From the NCBI RefSeq assembly GCF_014648815.1, contig NZ_BMRV01000027.1:1-39618 (forward strand): DNA of 39,618 nucleotides, read 5' to 3'. A program made the position numbers and the translations under genes. Origin of the DNA: Streptomyces flaveolus. Its GTDB lineage: Bacteria > Actinomycetota > Actinomycetes > Streptomycetales > Streptomycetaceae. How positions within the stretch are numbered: the first letter of the stretch is position 1; the number at the start of each line of letters is the position of its first letter. Shown piece by piece: positions 1 through 8,264 of the stretch. The notes beneath the pieces are model-generated. The model was not told the origin of the DNA, did not search any database, and worked only from the letters and a program-made list of their open reading frames with translations.

Positions 1-120
1 GGATACAAGCGGGCCGGAATGAAGACCATCGAGGTCGACTCCTCCCACCTCGTCATGCTCGCCCACCCCGACCGCGTCATCGCCCTCATCGAAGAAGCCA
101 TCGACACCACCTCCAAGTAA
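1..120 (+). CDS. Alpha/beta hydrolase, C-terminal fragment (cut by window edge)
   Basis: Frame 1 is open from the first base to a TAA at 118-120 and gives the last 39 residues of a protein. The end reads DSSHLVMLAHPDRVIALIEE, the usual C-terminus of small alpha/beta hydrolases in which the His of the catalytic triad sits in an S-H-L context just before the last helix. The nucleophile region lies outside the window, so activity cannot be judged. The start of a protein of the same general family appears at the right end of the window (39504). They cannot be one gene in this linear piece, but may be relatives. Confidence 0.75.
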   Translation, partial: GYKRAGMKTIEVDSSHLVMLAHPDRVIALIEEAIDTTSK

Positions 121-168
121 CACCCCACCCACCGTCGGGAGACCACCGCACCCAGACTCGCACCGGTG

Positions 169-188
169 GCGCGCCGCACCCGGCGCGC
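169..188 (+). terminator. Possible GC-rich hairpin after the hydrolase
   Basis: Arms GCGCGCC (169-175) and GGCGCGC (182-188) pair perfectly around a 6-nt loop, about 50 nt after the upstream stop codon and before the 301 start. There is no T-run, which is common in Streptomyces terminators. It could equally be chance in very GC-rich DNA. Confidence 0.3.
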
Positions 189-300
189 GGTGGCACGTCC
201 CCGCACACAACGCCGCACCGACCGTCCGCCGCCGCTGAACCACACGGCCGGTCGGCGTCCAGCACACCGGAAGGCAGGACGCGGCAGGAAAGGAGCCCTC

Positions 301-3228
301 ATGCCGCTGCTCGATCCGAAACCGGGTGCGCTGCGCCCCCACCCGACGGACGGCCCGTCCGTCGACCGCGTCCTCGACGAGCGCGCCTCCGGGACCCCGG
401 ACGCTCTGCGGGACGCCCTGATCTCGGCACTCGGACCGGACAGGGTCCTGCACAAGATCTCCGACCTGGTGCGGTACGCCTCGGACGCCAGCCCGTACCG
501 CCTGGTGCCCCGCGTGGTCGTCGTCGCCGAAACCACCGCCGACGTCTCGACCGTGCTCCGGTACGCCCGCGAACACGGCCGTCACGTGGTGTTCCGTGCG
601 GCCGGCACCTCACTGAACGGTCAGGCTCAGGGCGACGACATCCTGGTGGACGTACGCCGTCACTGGACCGGTCTCCAGATGCTCGACGACGGGATCAGGG
701 CCCGGATCAGGCCCGGTACGACGATCGGACGGGCCAACATCTCCCTCTCCCGGCACGGCCGCCTCATGGGACCCGACCCGGCCAGTTCCGTCGCGTGCAC
801 GATCGGTGGCGTCGTCGCGAACAACGCCTCCGGCATGACCGCCGGCACCACCCGCAACTCGTACCGGCTGCTGTCCTCCCTCACCGTGGTGCTGCCCTCC
901 GGAACGGTCGTGGACACCGCGGCCCCGGACGCCGAGGAACGGCTGCGCGAGGCGGAGCCGGGCTTCGTGGCGGCCCTGGCGGAACTCAAGGCGGAGATCG
1001 AGGCGGACAAAGCACTCGTCGCCCGCATCCGTGCCAAGTACGAACTGAAGAACACCAGCGGCTACCGGCTCGACGCGTTCCTCGACGGCTCGACCGCGGT
1101 CGAGATCCTGCGCGGCCTGATGGTCGGCTCACAGGGCACTCTGGGGTTCATCGCCGAGACCGTGTTCGACACGGTTCCCCTGGAGCGGCTGACCTGCACC
1201 GCGCTGCTGTTCTTCCCCGACCTGCCGTCGGCGGCGGCCGCGGTGCCCCTGTTCAACGACGCCGGCGCCCGAGCAGTCGAGCTGATGGACGGCAACACTC
1301 TGCGCGCCTGCGCCGCCGTCGAAGGGGTGCCCGACGACTGGCGGGACGTGCCGCGGGAGAACGCGGCGCTCCTGGTCGAGTTCCGGTCCGCCACGCCGGA
1401 TGACCACCTCGCCGACCAGCGAGCCGCCCGGGCCGTCGCCGAGGGCCTCGAACTCGTCGCCCCAGTACCGTCGGTGACGAACGCCTTCGTCACCGATCCG
1501 GGCGCCGTGCACAGCTACTGGCATGCCCGTGAGGCGTTCATGACGGCCGTGGGCAAGGCCCGGCCCACCGGAACGACGCTGATCACCGAAGACTTCGCCG
1601 TCCCGCCCTCCCGGCTGGCCGAGGCCAGTGAGGCGCTGCTGGAAATGCAGCGCCGCTATGGCTACGACGCGGCGGTGGCCGGGCACGCGGCCCACGGCAA
1701 CCTGCACTTCCTGCTCGCCTTCAACGCGGCTCTCCCCGAGGACGTCGAGCGGTACGCGGCGTTCATGGACGAGTTCTGCGCCATGGTCGTCAACCGGTTC
1801 GACGGCTCCCTGAAGGCGGAGCACGCCACCGGCCGCAACATGACGCCGTACCTGGAAGCGGAGTGGGGAGCCCGTGCCACAGAGCTGATGTGGCGCGTCA
1901 AGCAGGCGGTGGACCCGAACGGCGTGCTCGCCCCCGGCGTGGTGCTGAACCGCGACCCGAAGGCCCATCTGAAGCACCTGAAGACGATTCCCACGATCGA
2001 GGCGATCGCGGATCCGTGCATCGAGTGCGGCTTCTGCGAGCCGGTCTGCCCGAGCCGGGACCTGACCACGACGCCCCGGCAGCGGATCGTGCTCCGGCGC
2101 GAGATGATGCGGCAGGCACCCGACTCACCCGTCACCGACGGCCTGCTCGACTCCTACGGCTATGACGCCGTGGACACCTGCGCCGGCGACTCGAGTTGCA
2201 AGATCGCGTGCCCGGTCGGCATCGACACCGGAGCGATGATGAAGCGCTTCCGGCACCAGCGGCACGGGCAGCGCGCCGAGCGGAACGCCGAGCGGCTCGC
2301 GGAACGCTTCGCGGCCGTGGAGATCTCGGTGCGTGCCGCGCTCGGGGTGGCCGAGCACCTGGACGACCGTCTCTTGCACGGCGTCACCTCGCTCGCGCGC
2401 AAGGCGGTCTCCCCGGACCTGATGCCGGAGTGGATCAGTGCGACCCCCGGCCCCGCCGGCAGACGACTGCCGCGCACTCGGCGCGAGGGTGCCGCAGCCG
2501 TGTACTTCGTCGCCTGCGTCAACCGCATCTTCGCGGGTCCGGAAGGTGGCGAGAGCCTTCCCCTCCCGGAAGCCGTGGTGGCTCTCTCCGATCGGGCCGG
2601 CCGCCCGGTGTGGGTGCCGCCGGACCTGGCCGGCTCCTGCTGCGCGACGATCTGGCACTCCAAGGGCTACGACGACGGCAACACCCTCATGGCCAACCGC
2701 ACCGTCGAACGGGCCTGGGAGTGGACGGACGGCGGCAGGTTGCCGCTCGTCGTCGACGCCTCGTCCTGCACGCTCGGCATCGGGCACGAGATCGTGCCCT
2801 ACCTCACCCCCGAGAACGCGCGCCGCCACGAGCAGTTGAAGGTGGTCGACTCGCTGGTCTGGGCGGCCGAGGAACTGCTGCCGCACCTGGTCGCGGTCAC
2901 CACGGTCGACAGCGCGGTGATCCATCCGACCTGCTCGATGCGTCACCTCGGTGACGTGGCCCAGCTGGAGACGCTGGCGCGCTTCGTGGCCGACCGGGTG
3001 ACCGTGCCGGTGTACGCGGAGTGCTGCGGCTTCGCCGGTGACCGCGGGATGCTGCACAGGGAACTGGCCGAGTCGGCCACGGCCCACGAGGCCGAGGAGG
3101 TCGTCGCCGGGCAGTACGACGCGTACCTCTCGGCGAACCGTACCTGCGAGATCGGCATGGAGCACGTCACCGGGCGCCCCTACCAGTCGGTGCTGCTCCT
3201 GCTCGAGCGGGTCACCAGGCCCGCCTGA
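301..3228 (+). CDS. FAD-binding and 4Fe-4S oxidoreductase, GlcD/GlcF-type fusion (D-lactate dehydrogenase-like)
   Basis: A 975-residue protein that joins a PCMH-type FAD domain and FAD-oxidase C domain to an iron-sulfur and CCG (cysteine-rich) half. The N-terminal part has the FAD-site segment GPDPASSVACTIGG near residue 158 and an HGNLHF motif in the FAD-oxidase C part. The ferredoxin-like cluster motif CxxCxxCxxxCP begins at C573, followed by a second cysteine set (CxxxCPVGID). CCG-type elements lie near residues 779 (SCCATIWHSKG) and 906 (ECCGFAGDRG). The family oxidises 2-hydroxy acids such as D-lactate or glycolate and passes electrons to quinone or cytochrome; the substrate here is not readable. 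I chose ATG 301 over the longer open frame from 166 because AAAGGAG stands just upstream and the extension is low-complexity Arg/Pro. The hydrolase at 3270 follows after 41 nt, so co-transcription is likely. Confidence 0.9.
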   Translation: MPLLDPKPGALRPHPTDGPSVDRVLDERASGTPDALRDALISALGPDRVLHKISDLVRYASDASPYRLVPRVVVVAETTADVSTVLRYAREHGRHVVFRAAGTSLNGQAQGDDILVDVRRHWTGLQMLDDGIRARIRPGTTIGRANISLSRHGRLMGPDPASSVACTIGGVVANNASGMTAGTTRNSYRLLSSLTVVLPSGTVVDTAAPDAEERLREAEPGFVAALAELKAEIEADKALVARIRAKYELKNTSGYRLDAFLDGSTAVEILRGLMVGSQGTLGFIAETVFDTVPLERLTCTALLFFPDLPSAAAAVPLFNDAGARAVELMDGNTLRACAAVEGVPDDWRDVPRENAALLVEFRSATPDDHLADQRAARAVAEGLELVAPVPSVTNAFVTDPGAVHSYWHAREAFMTAVGKARPTGTTLITEDFAVPPSRLAEASEALLEMQRRYGYDAAVAGHAAHGNLHFLLAFNAALPEDVERYAAFMDEFCAMVVNRFDGSLKAEHATGRNMTPYLEAEWGARATELMWRVKQAVDPNGVLAPGVVLNRDPKAHLKHLKTIPTIEAIADPCIECGFCEPVCPSRDLTTTPRQRIVLRREMMRQAPDSPVTDGLLDSYGYDAVDTCAGDSSCKIACPVGIDTGAMMKRFRHQRHGQRAERNAERLAERFAAVEISVRAALGVAEHLDDRLLHGVTSLARKAVSPDLMPEWISATPGPAGRRLPRTRREGAAAVYFVACVNRIFAGPEGGESLPLPEAVVALSDRAGRPVWVPPDLAGSCCATIWHSKGYDDGNTLMANRTVERAWEWTDGGRLPLVVDASSCTLGIGHEIVPYLTPENARRHEQLKVVDSLVWAAEELLPHLVAVTTVDSAVIHPTCSMRHLGDVAQLETLARFVADRVTVPVYAECCGFAGDRGMLHRELAESATAHEAEEVVAGQYDAYLSANRTCEIGMEHVTGRPYQSVLLLLERVTRPA

Positions 3229-3269
3229 CCCGCTTCGCTCACTGTTCCCCTCGCCCAGGAGATCCCGTC

Positions 3270-4112
3270 ATGCGCATCGCCAACCTGTCCGGACGTCTGA
3301 CCCTGCTGAAAGGCGGACGGGCGGTGGACGTCCACGTCGCCAGTGGCGGCCGCTTCTCGTCCGACCCGCAGGCCGTCTACGAGCGCTGGGAGGAGTTCCG
3401 CGCATGGGCCGACGCCGGCACGGTTCCCGGTGATCCGTACGACCCGGCCGGTCTCGGCGCCCCGGCGCCCGCTCCCCGGCAGCTCTTCGCCATCGGCCTG
3501 AACTACCGCGAGCACGTGGACGAAGCCGGCTTCTCGCAGCCCGAGGGCATGCCGCCGGTCTTCACCAAGTTCGCCAGCAGCATCACCGGCCCCGTCACCG
3601 ATGTGGTGCTGCCGGAAGGCGGCCATACGGATTGGGAGGTCGAGCTGGTCGTCGTCATCGGCCGGGCCGCACGCCGGGTCACGGAGACCGAAGCCTGGGA
3701 TCACGTGGCCGGTCTCACCATCGGGCAGGACCTGTCGGAGCGGACCCTCCAGATGAGCGGACCCGCACCCCAGTTCGGCCTGGCCAAGTCCTTCCCGGGC
3801 TTCTCCCCCATGGGTCCTTGCCTGGTCACTCCCGACGAGTTCGACGACCCGAACGATCTCGAGTTGCGGTGCAGCATCAACTACGAGGAGGTGCAGCACG
3901 GTTCCACGCGGAACCTCATCTTCCCCGTTCCGGCCCTCGTGTCGAAACTGTCGGAAGTACTGGAGCTGTACCCGGGAGACGTGATCTACACCGGCACGCC
4001 CTCCGGCGTCGGCCTGGGGCGGGACCCCCAGCGGTGGCTCGCTCCCGGTGACGAACTGATCAGCACCATCGAGGGCATCGGCGAGCTGCGCCAGCGGTTC
4101 GTCGCCGAGTGA
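3270..4112 (+). CDS. Fumarylacetoacetate hydrolase family protein
   Basis: A 280-residue member of the FAA_hydrolase fold, which cleaves or decarboxylates 2-oxo acid substrates using a divalent metal. Visible family marks are GLNYREHVDEAG near residue 75, DWEVELVVVIGR (acidic metal-ligand segment), the conserved GxDLSER strand and the C-terminal YTGTPSGVGLG. Length is normal for the stand-alone C-terminal domain type. A ribosome binding site (AGGAG) precedes ATG 3270. It directly follows the GlcD/GlcF-like oxidoreductase, suggesting a pathway where a hydroxy acid is oxidised to a keto acid that this enzyme then hydrolyses, as in non-phosphorylative sugar-acid or aromatic breakdown. That pathway assignment is inference; the fold call is firm. 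Confidence 0.88.
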   Translation: MRIANLSGRLTLLKGGRAVDVHVASGGRFSSDPQAVYERWEEFRAWADAGTVPGDPYDPAGLGAPAPAPRQLFAIGLNYREHVDEAGFSQPEGMPPVFTKFASSITGPVTDVVLPEGGHTDWEVELVVVIGRAARRVTETEAWDHVAGLTIGQDLSERTLQMSGPAPQFGLAKSFPGFSPMGPCLVTPDEFDDPNDLELRCSINYEEVQHGSTRNLIFPVPALVSKLSEVLELYPGDVIYTGTPSGVGLGRDPQRWLAPGDELISTIEGIGELRQRFVAE

Positions 4113-4129
4113 CCGCGGTGCCGGATGCG

Positions 4130-4152
4130 CTGTGTCACCAGGTGTGACACAG
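4130..4152. promoter_or_regulatory. Inverted repeat, candidate operator or terminator
   Basis: Arms CTGTGTCA (4130-4137) and TGACACAG (4145-4152) are perfect inverted copies around a 7-nt spacer. The site lies 18 nt after the stop of the FAA hydrolase gene and about 85 nt before the AraC-type regulator. No T-run follows. The spacing of the half sites (15 bp centre to centre) fits a dimeric repressor site as well as a short terminator. Confidence 0.45.
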
Positions 4153-4153
4153 A

Positions 4154-4181
4154 GCATCTGGCACGTTCACGCGATGCCCGG
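4154..4181 (+). promoter_or_regulatory. 28-bp shared upstream element, copy 1 (araC-type gene)
   Basis: This 28-bp stretch matches 8184-8211 at 25 of 28 positions; the common core contains ACGTTC and GCGATGCCCGG. It ends 55 nt before the GTG start at 4237. Copy 2 ends 53 nt before its own gene start at 8265. Conserved sequence and conserved distance together suggest a shared promoter or activator site rather than chance. Confidence 0.6.
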
Positions 4182-4236
4182 GGCGCCGGGCGGCTGGCAC
4201 GGTGGCCGCAGGCAGACGGGCTGAGGAGCGGGACAC

Positions 4237-5250
4237 GTGGCGGCGGACGCAGTGGCAGCGAACAGTACGGGGAAGTCGGTCGGCGCCTCCTGGACGACCG
4301 ACGCAGTGCCCGCGCACCTGAGGGCCGTCCACTGGTCCGACACCCTGGCCCGCGCCTTCCCGGGCACAGAGGTGACCGTGCCGGGCGACGGATGCCGGGG
4401 GTCGATCCGCACCTCCCTGCTCGGTCCCGTGCAGGTGGTCACCGTCGCGGGTGGGCCGATGGAGCTGTTCCGGTCCGCGCCGACCGCCGCGTCCCGGCAC
4501 GGTGGAAGTCTCATGGTCATGTCGCTGCTGGCGGGCGAGGCGGTGGTGGGCCAGGGCGCGCGGGAGACACCGGTGCGGGCCGGCGAATCCGTGTTCTGCG
4601 ATACCGCCCGGCCCCTGCGGATCGCCTTCCCCGGCCCCTACCGCGTGGCCTGCCTGGTCTTCCCGCGCGGGCTGATCGGGCTGTCGGAGACACATCTACG
4701 GCGCGTGCTGGCGACCCCGATCAGCGGGTGCGGGCCCTCCGCCGCACTGCTGTCGCCGCTGCTGGCGGGGCTCGGCGACACCCTGCCGAAGCTGCCGCCC
4801 GGCACCGGGGAGGTGCTCGTCCGGCACGTCGTCGGCCTGCTCTCCGTCCTCGCCGAGGAGCCGCTGCCCGACACGGACCGGGGCGCGCGGCCCGCCCCCG
4901 ACCTGCTCGCCCGGATCACCTCGTACATCGACGGGCGGCTCGGGGATCCGGATCTGACCCTGGAGTCGATCGCGAAGGCGCACCACATCTCGGTCCGCTA
5001 CCTGCACAAGCTGTTCGAGTCCGAGGACACCACGGCCCGCCGGTGGATCCAGCGCCGGCGCCTGGAACGGTGCCGCCGGGAGCTGGGCCGTCCCGGCTCC
5101 GCCGCTCTGACCATCTCCGCCGTCGCCCGCCGGTGCGGCTTCTCCAGCGCGCCGCACTTCAGCCGGGCCTTCCGCCGGCGGTACGGGATGTCCCCGGCCG
5201 AGTGGCGGGAGCGGGCGCTCGGGGCGGACGGGCCCGCCGCGGCCGCCTGA
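4237..5250 (+). CDS. AraC-family transcriptional regulator
   Basis: A 337-residue regulator with an N-terminal cupin-like ligand-binding region (about residues 15-190, the AraC_binding_2 type) and a C-terminal double helix-turn-helix (about 225-325). The second HTH is clear: ISAVARRCGFSSAPHFSRAF followed by the family signature RRRYGMSPAEWR. GTG 4237 is preceded by GAGGAG at 4223-4228 with good spacing. It lies downstream of the oxidoreductase/FAA hydrolase pair and upstream of the LAL regulator, all on the plus strand. Two candidate operator elements (4130-4152 and 4154-4181) lie in its leader, so autoregulation is plausible. The ligand and targets are not readable; the repeat of its leader element at 8184 makes the hydrolase at 8265 a candidate target. 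Confidence 0.88.
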   Translation: MAADAVAANSTGKSVGASWTTDAVPAHLRAVHWSDTLARAFPGTEVTVPGDGCRGSIRTSLLGPVQVVTVAGGPMELFRSAPTAASRHGGSLMVMSLLAGEAVVGQGARETPVRAGESVFCDTARPLRIAFPGPYRVACLVFPRGLIGLSETHLRRVLATPISGCGPSAALLSPLLAGLGDTLPKLPPGTGEVLVRHVVGLLSVLAEEPLPDTDRGARPAPDLLARITSYIDGRLGDPDLTLESIAKAHHISVRYLHKLFESEDTTARRWIQRRRLERCRRELGRPGSAALTISAVARRCGFSSAPHFSRAFRRRYGMSPAEWRERALGADGPAAAA

Positions 5251-5311
5251 GCCTCTTCTTCCCTGTCGTCAAGGACCCGCGGGTCCGGCCGTTCGTCCAC
5301 GCTTCCTGCCT

Positions 5312-5330
5312 ATCTGGGCGTGCGTGCGAT
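5312..5330 (+). promoter_or_regulatory. Degenerate relative of the shared element, upstream of the LAL gene
   Basis: ATCTGG, then 8 nt, then GCGAT resembles the ATCTGG-N9-GCGAT framework of the element at 4154, with about 14 of 19 positions matching if a 1-nt gap is allowed. It lies about 90 nt before the LAL start, further than the other two copies. The overlapping hexamer GATAGT could serve as a -10 element. This is a weak match. Confidence 0.3.
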
Positions 5331-5421
5331 AGTGGGTCACTGGCGCGTCCCGCGTGACGGGTGCGCCGGGCGGCAGAGAACGGCCCCGGCCCGACCGGGT
5401 GTGTGGACGGAAGGAACGCCT

Positions 5422-8178
5422 GTGACGGCGGCGGGAGAAGCGCTGTCCAGAAGCGGTCTGCGTGGCCGGGAGGACGAACTGGCGCGGCTGCGGGAGCTGG
5501 TCGACTCGGTGGCGCGCACGGGCAGCGGGGCGCTGGCGTTGATCGGGGGCGAGGCGGGCATCGGCAAGACCGCGGTGCTCGGCGACGCCGTCGCGCACGC
5601 GCGGGCGGCGGGTTTCTCCGTGGGCCTGGGCCGGGCCGACGAACTGCACCACCTGGTGCCGCTCTCCTCGTTGCTGGCCGCCCTCACCCACGGCGACCTG
5701 CCGCTGCTCCCGGAGGACGCCCTCGCCGGACTGGCCCGGGGGCACGATTACCGGATCTGGCTGGTGCAGCACCTGGCGGAACGGATCGAGGCCCTCGCCG
5801 CGCGTACGCCGGTCCTGGTGGGCCTGGACGACGCGCAGTGGGCGGACCCGCTGAGCCGCTTCGCCCTGACCCAGCTCCCTGCCCGGCTGCGGGCCTCCCC
5901 GGTGCTGTGGCTGCTGACCCGCCGCCAGGGTCCGGGCGAGGAGACCGACGAGATCCTCGCCGCGGCGGCCCCCGCCCTCTCGGCGACGGCCGCCGTACGG
6001 CTCGGTCCGCTGTCGGAGTCGGCCGTCGGGCAACTGGCCGCGGACGTCCTCGGGACCGGCGTCGACGCGCGGGTGCGCGAGCTGCTGGAGGGCGCCGGGG
6101 GCAATCCGTTCCTCGCGGCCGAGATGCTCGCGGGGCTGCGGTCCGCGGGGTGCGCGGAGCGGCCGGTGCCGCCGGGTCTGGTGGTCGGCGTGCGCGGGCG
6201 GCTCGCGCACCTGTCCCCCGACGCGCTCGGCTTCCTGCGGGTCGGCGCCGTGCTGGGGCGCCGGTTCCGGTTCCAGGACGCCGCCGCGCTCAGCGGGCTG
6301 TCCGCGGCAGCGACGGCCGGGATTCTCGACGAGGTGGTGCGGTCCGGGGTGCTCGCCGACGAGGGCGACGCCCTGCTCTTCCGGCATGACCTGCTCCGCC
6401 AGGCGGTCTACGCCGACCTCGCCCCCTCCGCGCGCCGGGCCCTGCACCGGGCGGCCGCCCAGCACCTCGTCACCGCCGGTCACCGGCCCATCGACGCCGT
6501 CTCCCACCTGCTCACCGGCGCGCTGCCCGGTGACGAGGAGGCAGCCCTGCTGCTCGGCCGGGCCGCCGACGAGGTCCTGCCCGTGACCCCGGCCCTCGCC
6601 GCCGACCTGCTCACCCGCGCCGTGGAGCTGGTGTCGCCGGGGCGGTCGGCCGGTTTCGACATCGGCGAGCGGGCGATCGGCGCCCTGGTCCGGGCGGGAC
6701 GGAACCGGGAGGCGCTGGCGGCCGGCGAGGAGCTGCTCGCGCGCCGGCCCCCGCTGGAGGTGTTGGGCCGGCTCCAGGCGGCGATCGGCACGGCCCTGTG
6801 GAACCTGGACCGGGCCCAGGAGCTGCGCCACCTGACCGAGACCGCGCTCGCCGTCGGGGGCGCCGCCCCCGAGACCCGGGCCCGGCTGGCCGCCCTGCGG
6901 GCCCTGGCCCTGTCCCGGGGCGACGACCTGGCCGGGGCCCGGGCGGCCGGGGAGGCGGCGCTGCGGGAGGCCGTCGCGACCGGCGACCGGCATGCGCACG
7001 TCCAGGCGCTCTCCGCGCTCGGCGAGACGGCGCTGAACGCGGGCCGGACCGGGGAGGCGCGGGAACGTTTCAGCGCGCTCAGCGCGGTCGACGCCGCTTT
7101 CCTGCCCGAGGAGATCGTGGCGCACCAGCACCTCGACGACTTCGCCGCCGCCGAGCGGCTGATCCTGCGGGCGACGGGCGGCCCGGACGGCTCGCTTCGC
7201 CCGGCGATGCTGCTGTGGGCCCAAGGCCAGCAGCACCTGGGGCTGGGACGGCTCGACGACGCCGAGGCCGACCTCGTCACCATGGAACGCCTGGAGGACG
7301 AGGTGCAGGCGCCGGTGCAGCAGGTCAACGCCCGGGTCATACGGTCCTGGATCGGCCTGCTGCGCGGCGACAGCCGGGCCGCCCGGCTGGATCTGGCGGC
7401 GGCCCGGGAGCGGCTGGCGGTGAAACCCAACCCCGGGAACACGGCCGTCGTGCGTTTCCTGGAGGCGCTGCACGCGGACGCCGGCAGGGACCGGGAGGCG
7501 GCTCTGGAACGACTGCGCCAGGTGCAGCGGCACGACGGTCTGATGCGGTGGCGGCTGCTGCGCCCCCTGGTGTCCGAGGCGGTGGGGATCGCCCTGCGCG
7601 GCGGCGACCGGGAGCTGGCCGGAGACCTCGCCGCGCAGGCCGAGGCGCACGCCGCCCGCAATCCGGGGGTGCCGACCGCAGAGGGGGTCGCGGCACAGGC
7701 CCGCGGCCTGGTCACGAACGACCTCGGGCCGTTGCGGCGGGCGGCGGACGTGCTGGCGGCCGGACCTCGTCCGCTGAACCGGGCGGCGGCCCTGACCGAC
7801 CTAGGGGCGGCGCTCCTCGCGGGCGGCGAGCGGACCGAGGGCGTGGAGGTCCTGAACCGGGCCCGGGCCCTGTTCACGGAGGTGGGCGCGGAGGCCGCCG
7901 CGGCCCGGGCGCAGAGGCTGCTGAAGGAAGCGGGCGGGCGGATCCGGCGCACGACCGGCGGAACGCGTCCGGTGCAGGGGTGGGAGGCGCTCACCGCATC
8001 AGAGCGGAAAGTGGCCCGGCTGGTCGCCGCCGGGCACACCAACCGCTCGGCCGCCGACCTGCTCGTCGTCTCGCCGCACACGGTCAACACCCATCTCTCC
8101 GCCGTGTTCCGCAAGTTGGCGGTGAACTCCCGGGTCCAGCTCACCCGGGTGGTGCTCGCCACCGACGAGGAGGAGTGA
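5422..8178 (+). CDS. LAL-type (large ATP-binding) LuxR-family regulator
   Basis: A 918-residue MalT/LAL-class activator. The N-terminal AAA/NTPase part has a Walker A motif (GEAGIGKT, K49) and a Walker B-like strand VLVGLDDAQWAD (about 132-143). The middle 500 residues are helical and repetitive, as expected for the TPR-like sensing region. The C-terminus (about 855-915) is a LuxR HTH beginning LTASERKVARLVAAGHTNRSAA and containing SPHTVNTHLSAVFRKL. GTG 5422 has GGAAGG at 5409-5414; the longer open frame to 5320 lacks such a site. LAL regulators are usually ATP-dependent activators of nearby operons, often in secondary or carbon metabolism. Its neighbours are the AraC regulator and the alpha/beta hydrolase. 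Confidence 0.92.
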   Translation: MTAAGEALSRSGLRGREDELARLRELVDSVARTGSGALALIGGEAGIGKTAVLGDAVAHARAAGFSVGLGRADELHHLVPLSSLLAALTHGDLPLLPEDALAGLARGHDYRIWLVQHLAERIEALAARTPVLVGLDDAQWADPLSRFALTQLPARLRASPVLWLLTRRQGPGEETDEILAAAAPALSATAAVRLGPLSESAVGQLAADVLGTGVDARVRELLEGAGGNPFLAAEMLAGLRSAGCAERPVPPGLVVGVRGRLAHLSPDALGFLRVGAVLGRRFRFQDAAALSGLSAAATAGILDEVVRSGVLADEGDALLFRHDLLRQAVYADLAPSARRALHRAAAQHLVTAGHRPIDAVSHLLTGALPGDEEAALLLGRAADEVLPVTPALAADLLTRAVELVSPGRSAGFDIGERAIGALVRAGRNREALAAGEELLARRPPLEVLGRLQAAIGTALWNLDRAQELRHLTETALAVGGAAPETRARLAALRALALSRGDDLAGARAAGEAALREAVATGDRHAHVQALSALGETALNAGRTGEARERFSALSAVDAAFLPEEIVAHQHLDDFAAAERLILRATGGPDGSLRPAMLLWAQGQQHLGLGRLDDAEADLVTMERLEDEVQAPVQQVNARVIRSWIGLLRGDSRAARLDLAAARERLAVKPNPGNTAVVRFLEALHADAGRDREAALERLRQVQRHDGLMRWRLLRPLVSEAVGIALRGGDRELAGDLAAQAEAHAARNPGVPTAEGVAAQARGLVTNDLGPLRRAADVLAAGPRPLNRAAALTDLGAALLAGGERTEGVEVLNRARALFTEVGAEAAAARAQRLLKEAGGRIRRTTGGTRPVQGWEALTASERKVARLVAAGHTNRSAADLLVVSPHTVNTHLSAVFRKLAVNSRVQLTRVVLATDEEE

Positions 8179-8183
8179 CCGGC

Positions 8184-8211
8184 GCACCTGGTACGTTCGC
8201 GCGATGCCCGG
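8184..8211 (+). promoter_or_regulatory. 28-bp shared upstream element, copy 2 (alpha/beta hydrolase gene)
   Basis: Differs from the copy at 4154-4181 at three positions only. It begins 5 nt after the LAL stop codon and ends 53 nt before ATG 8265. Its presence inside this short gap argues that the hydrolase has its own promoter or operator, controlled with the AraC gene, instead of only being read through from the LAL gene. Confidence 0.6.
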
Positions 8212-8264
8212 CTTCCGGCGACGGGGTTGACTGGGACCCTCGCCGCCAGTCAGAGGTCACCGCC

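Noticed and set aside
5269..7650. 793-codon open frame on the minus strand opposite the LAL gene
   Set aside because: Gln/Arg/Gly/Pro-rich translation with no domain; a GC-composition shadow of the clear LAL reading frame.
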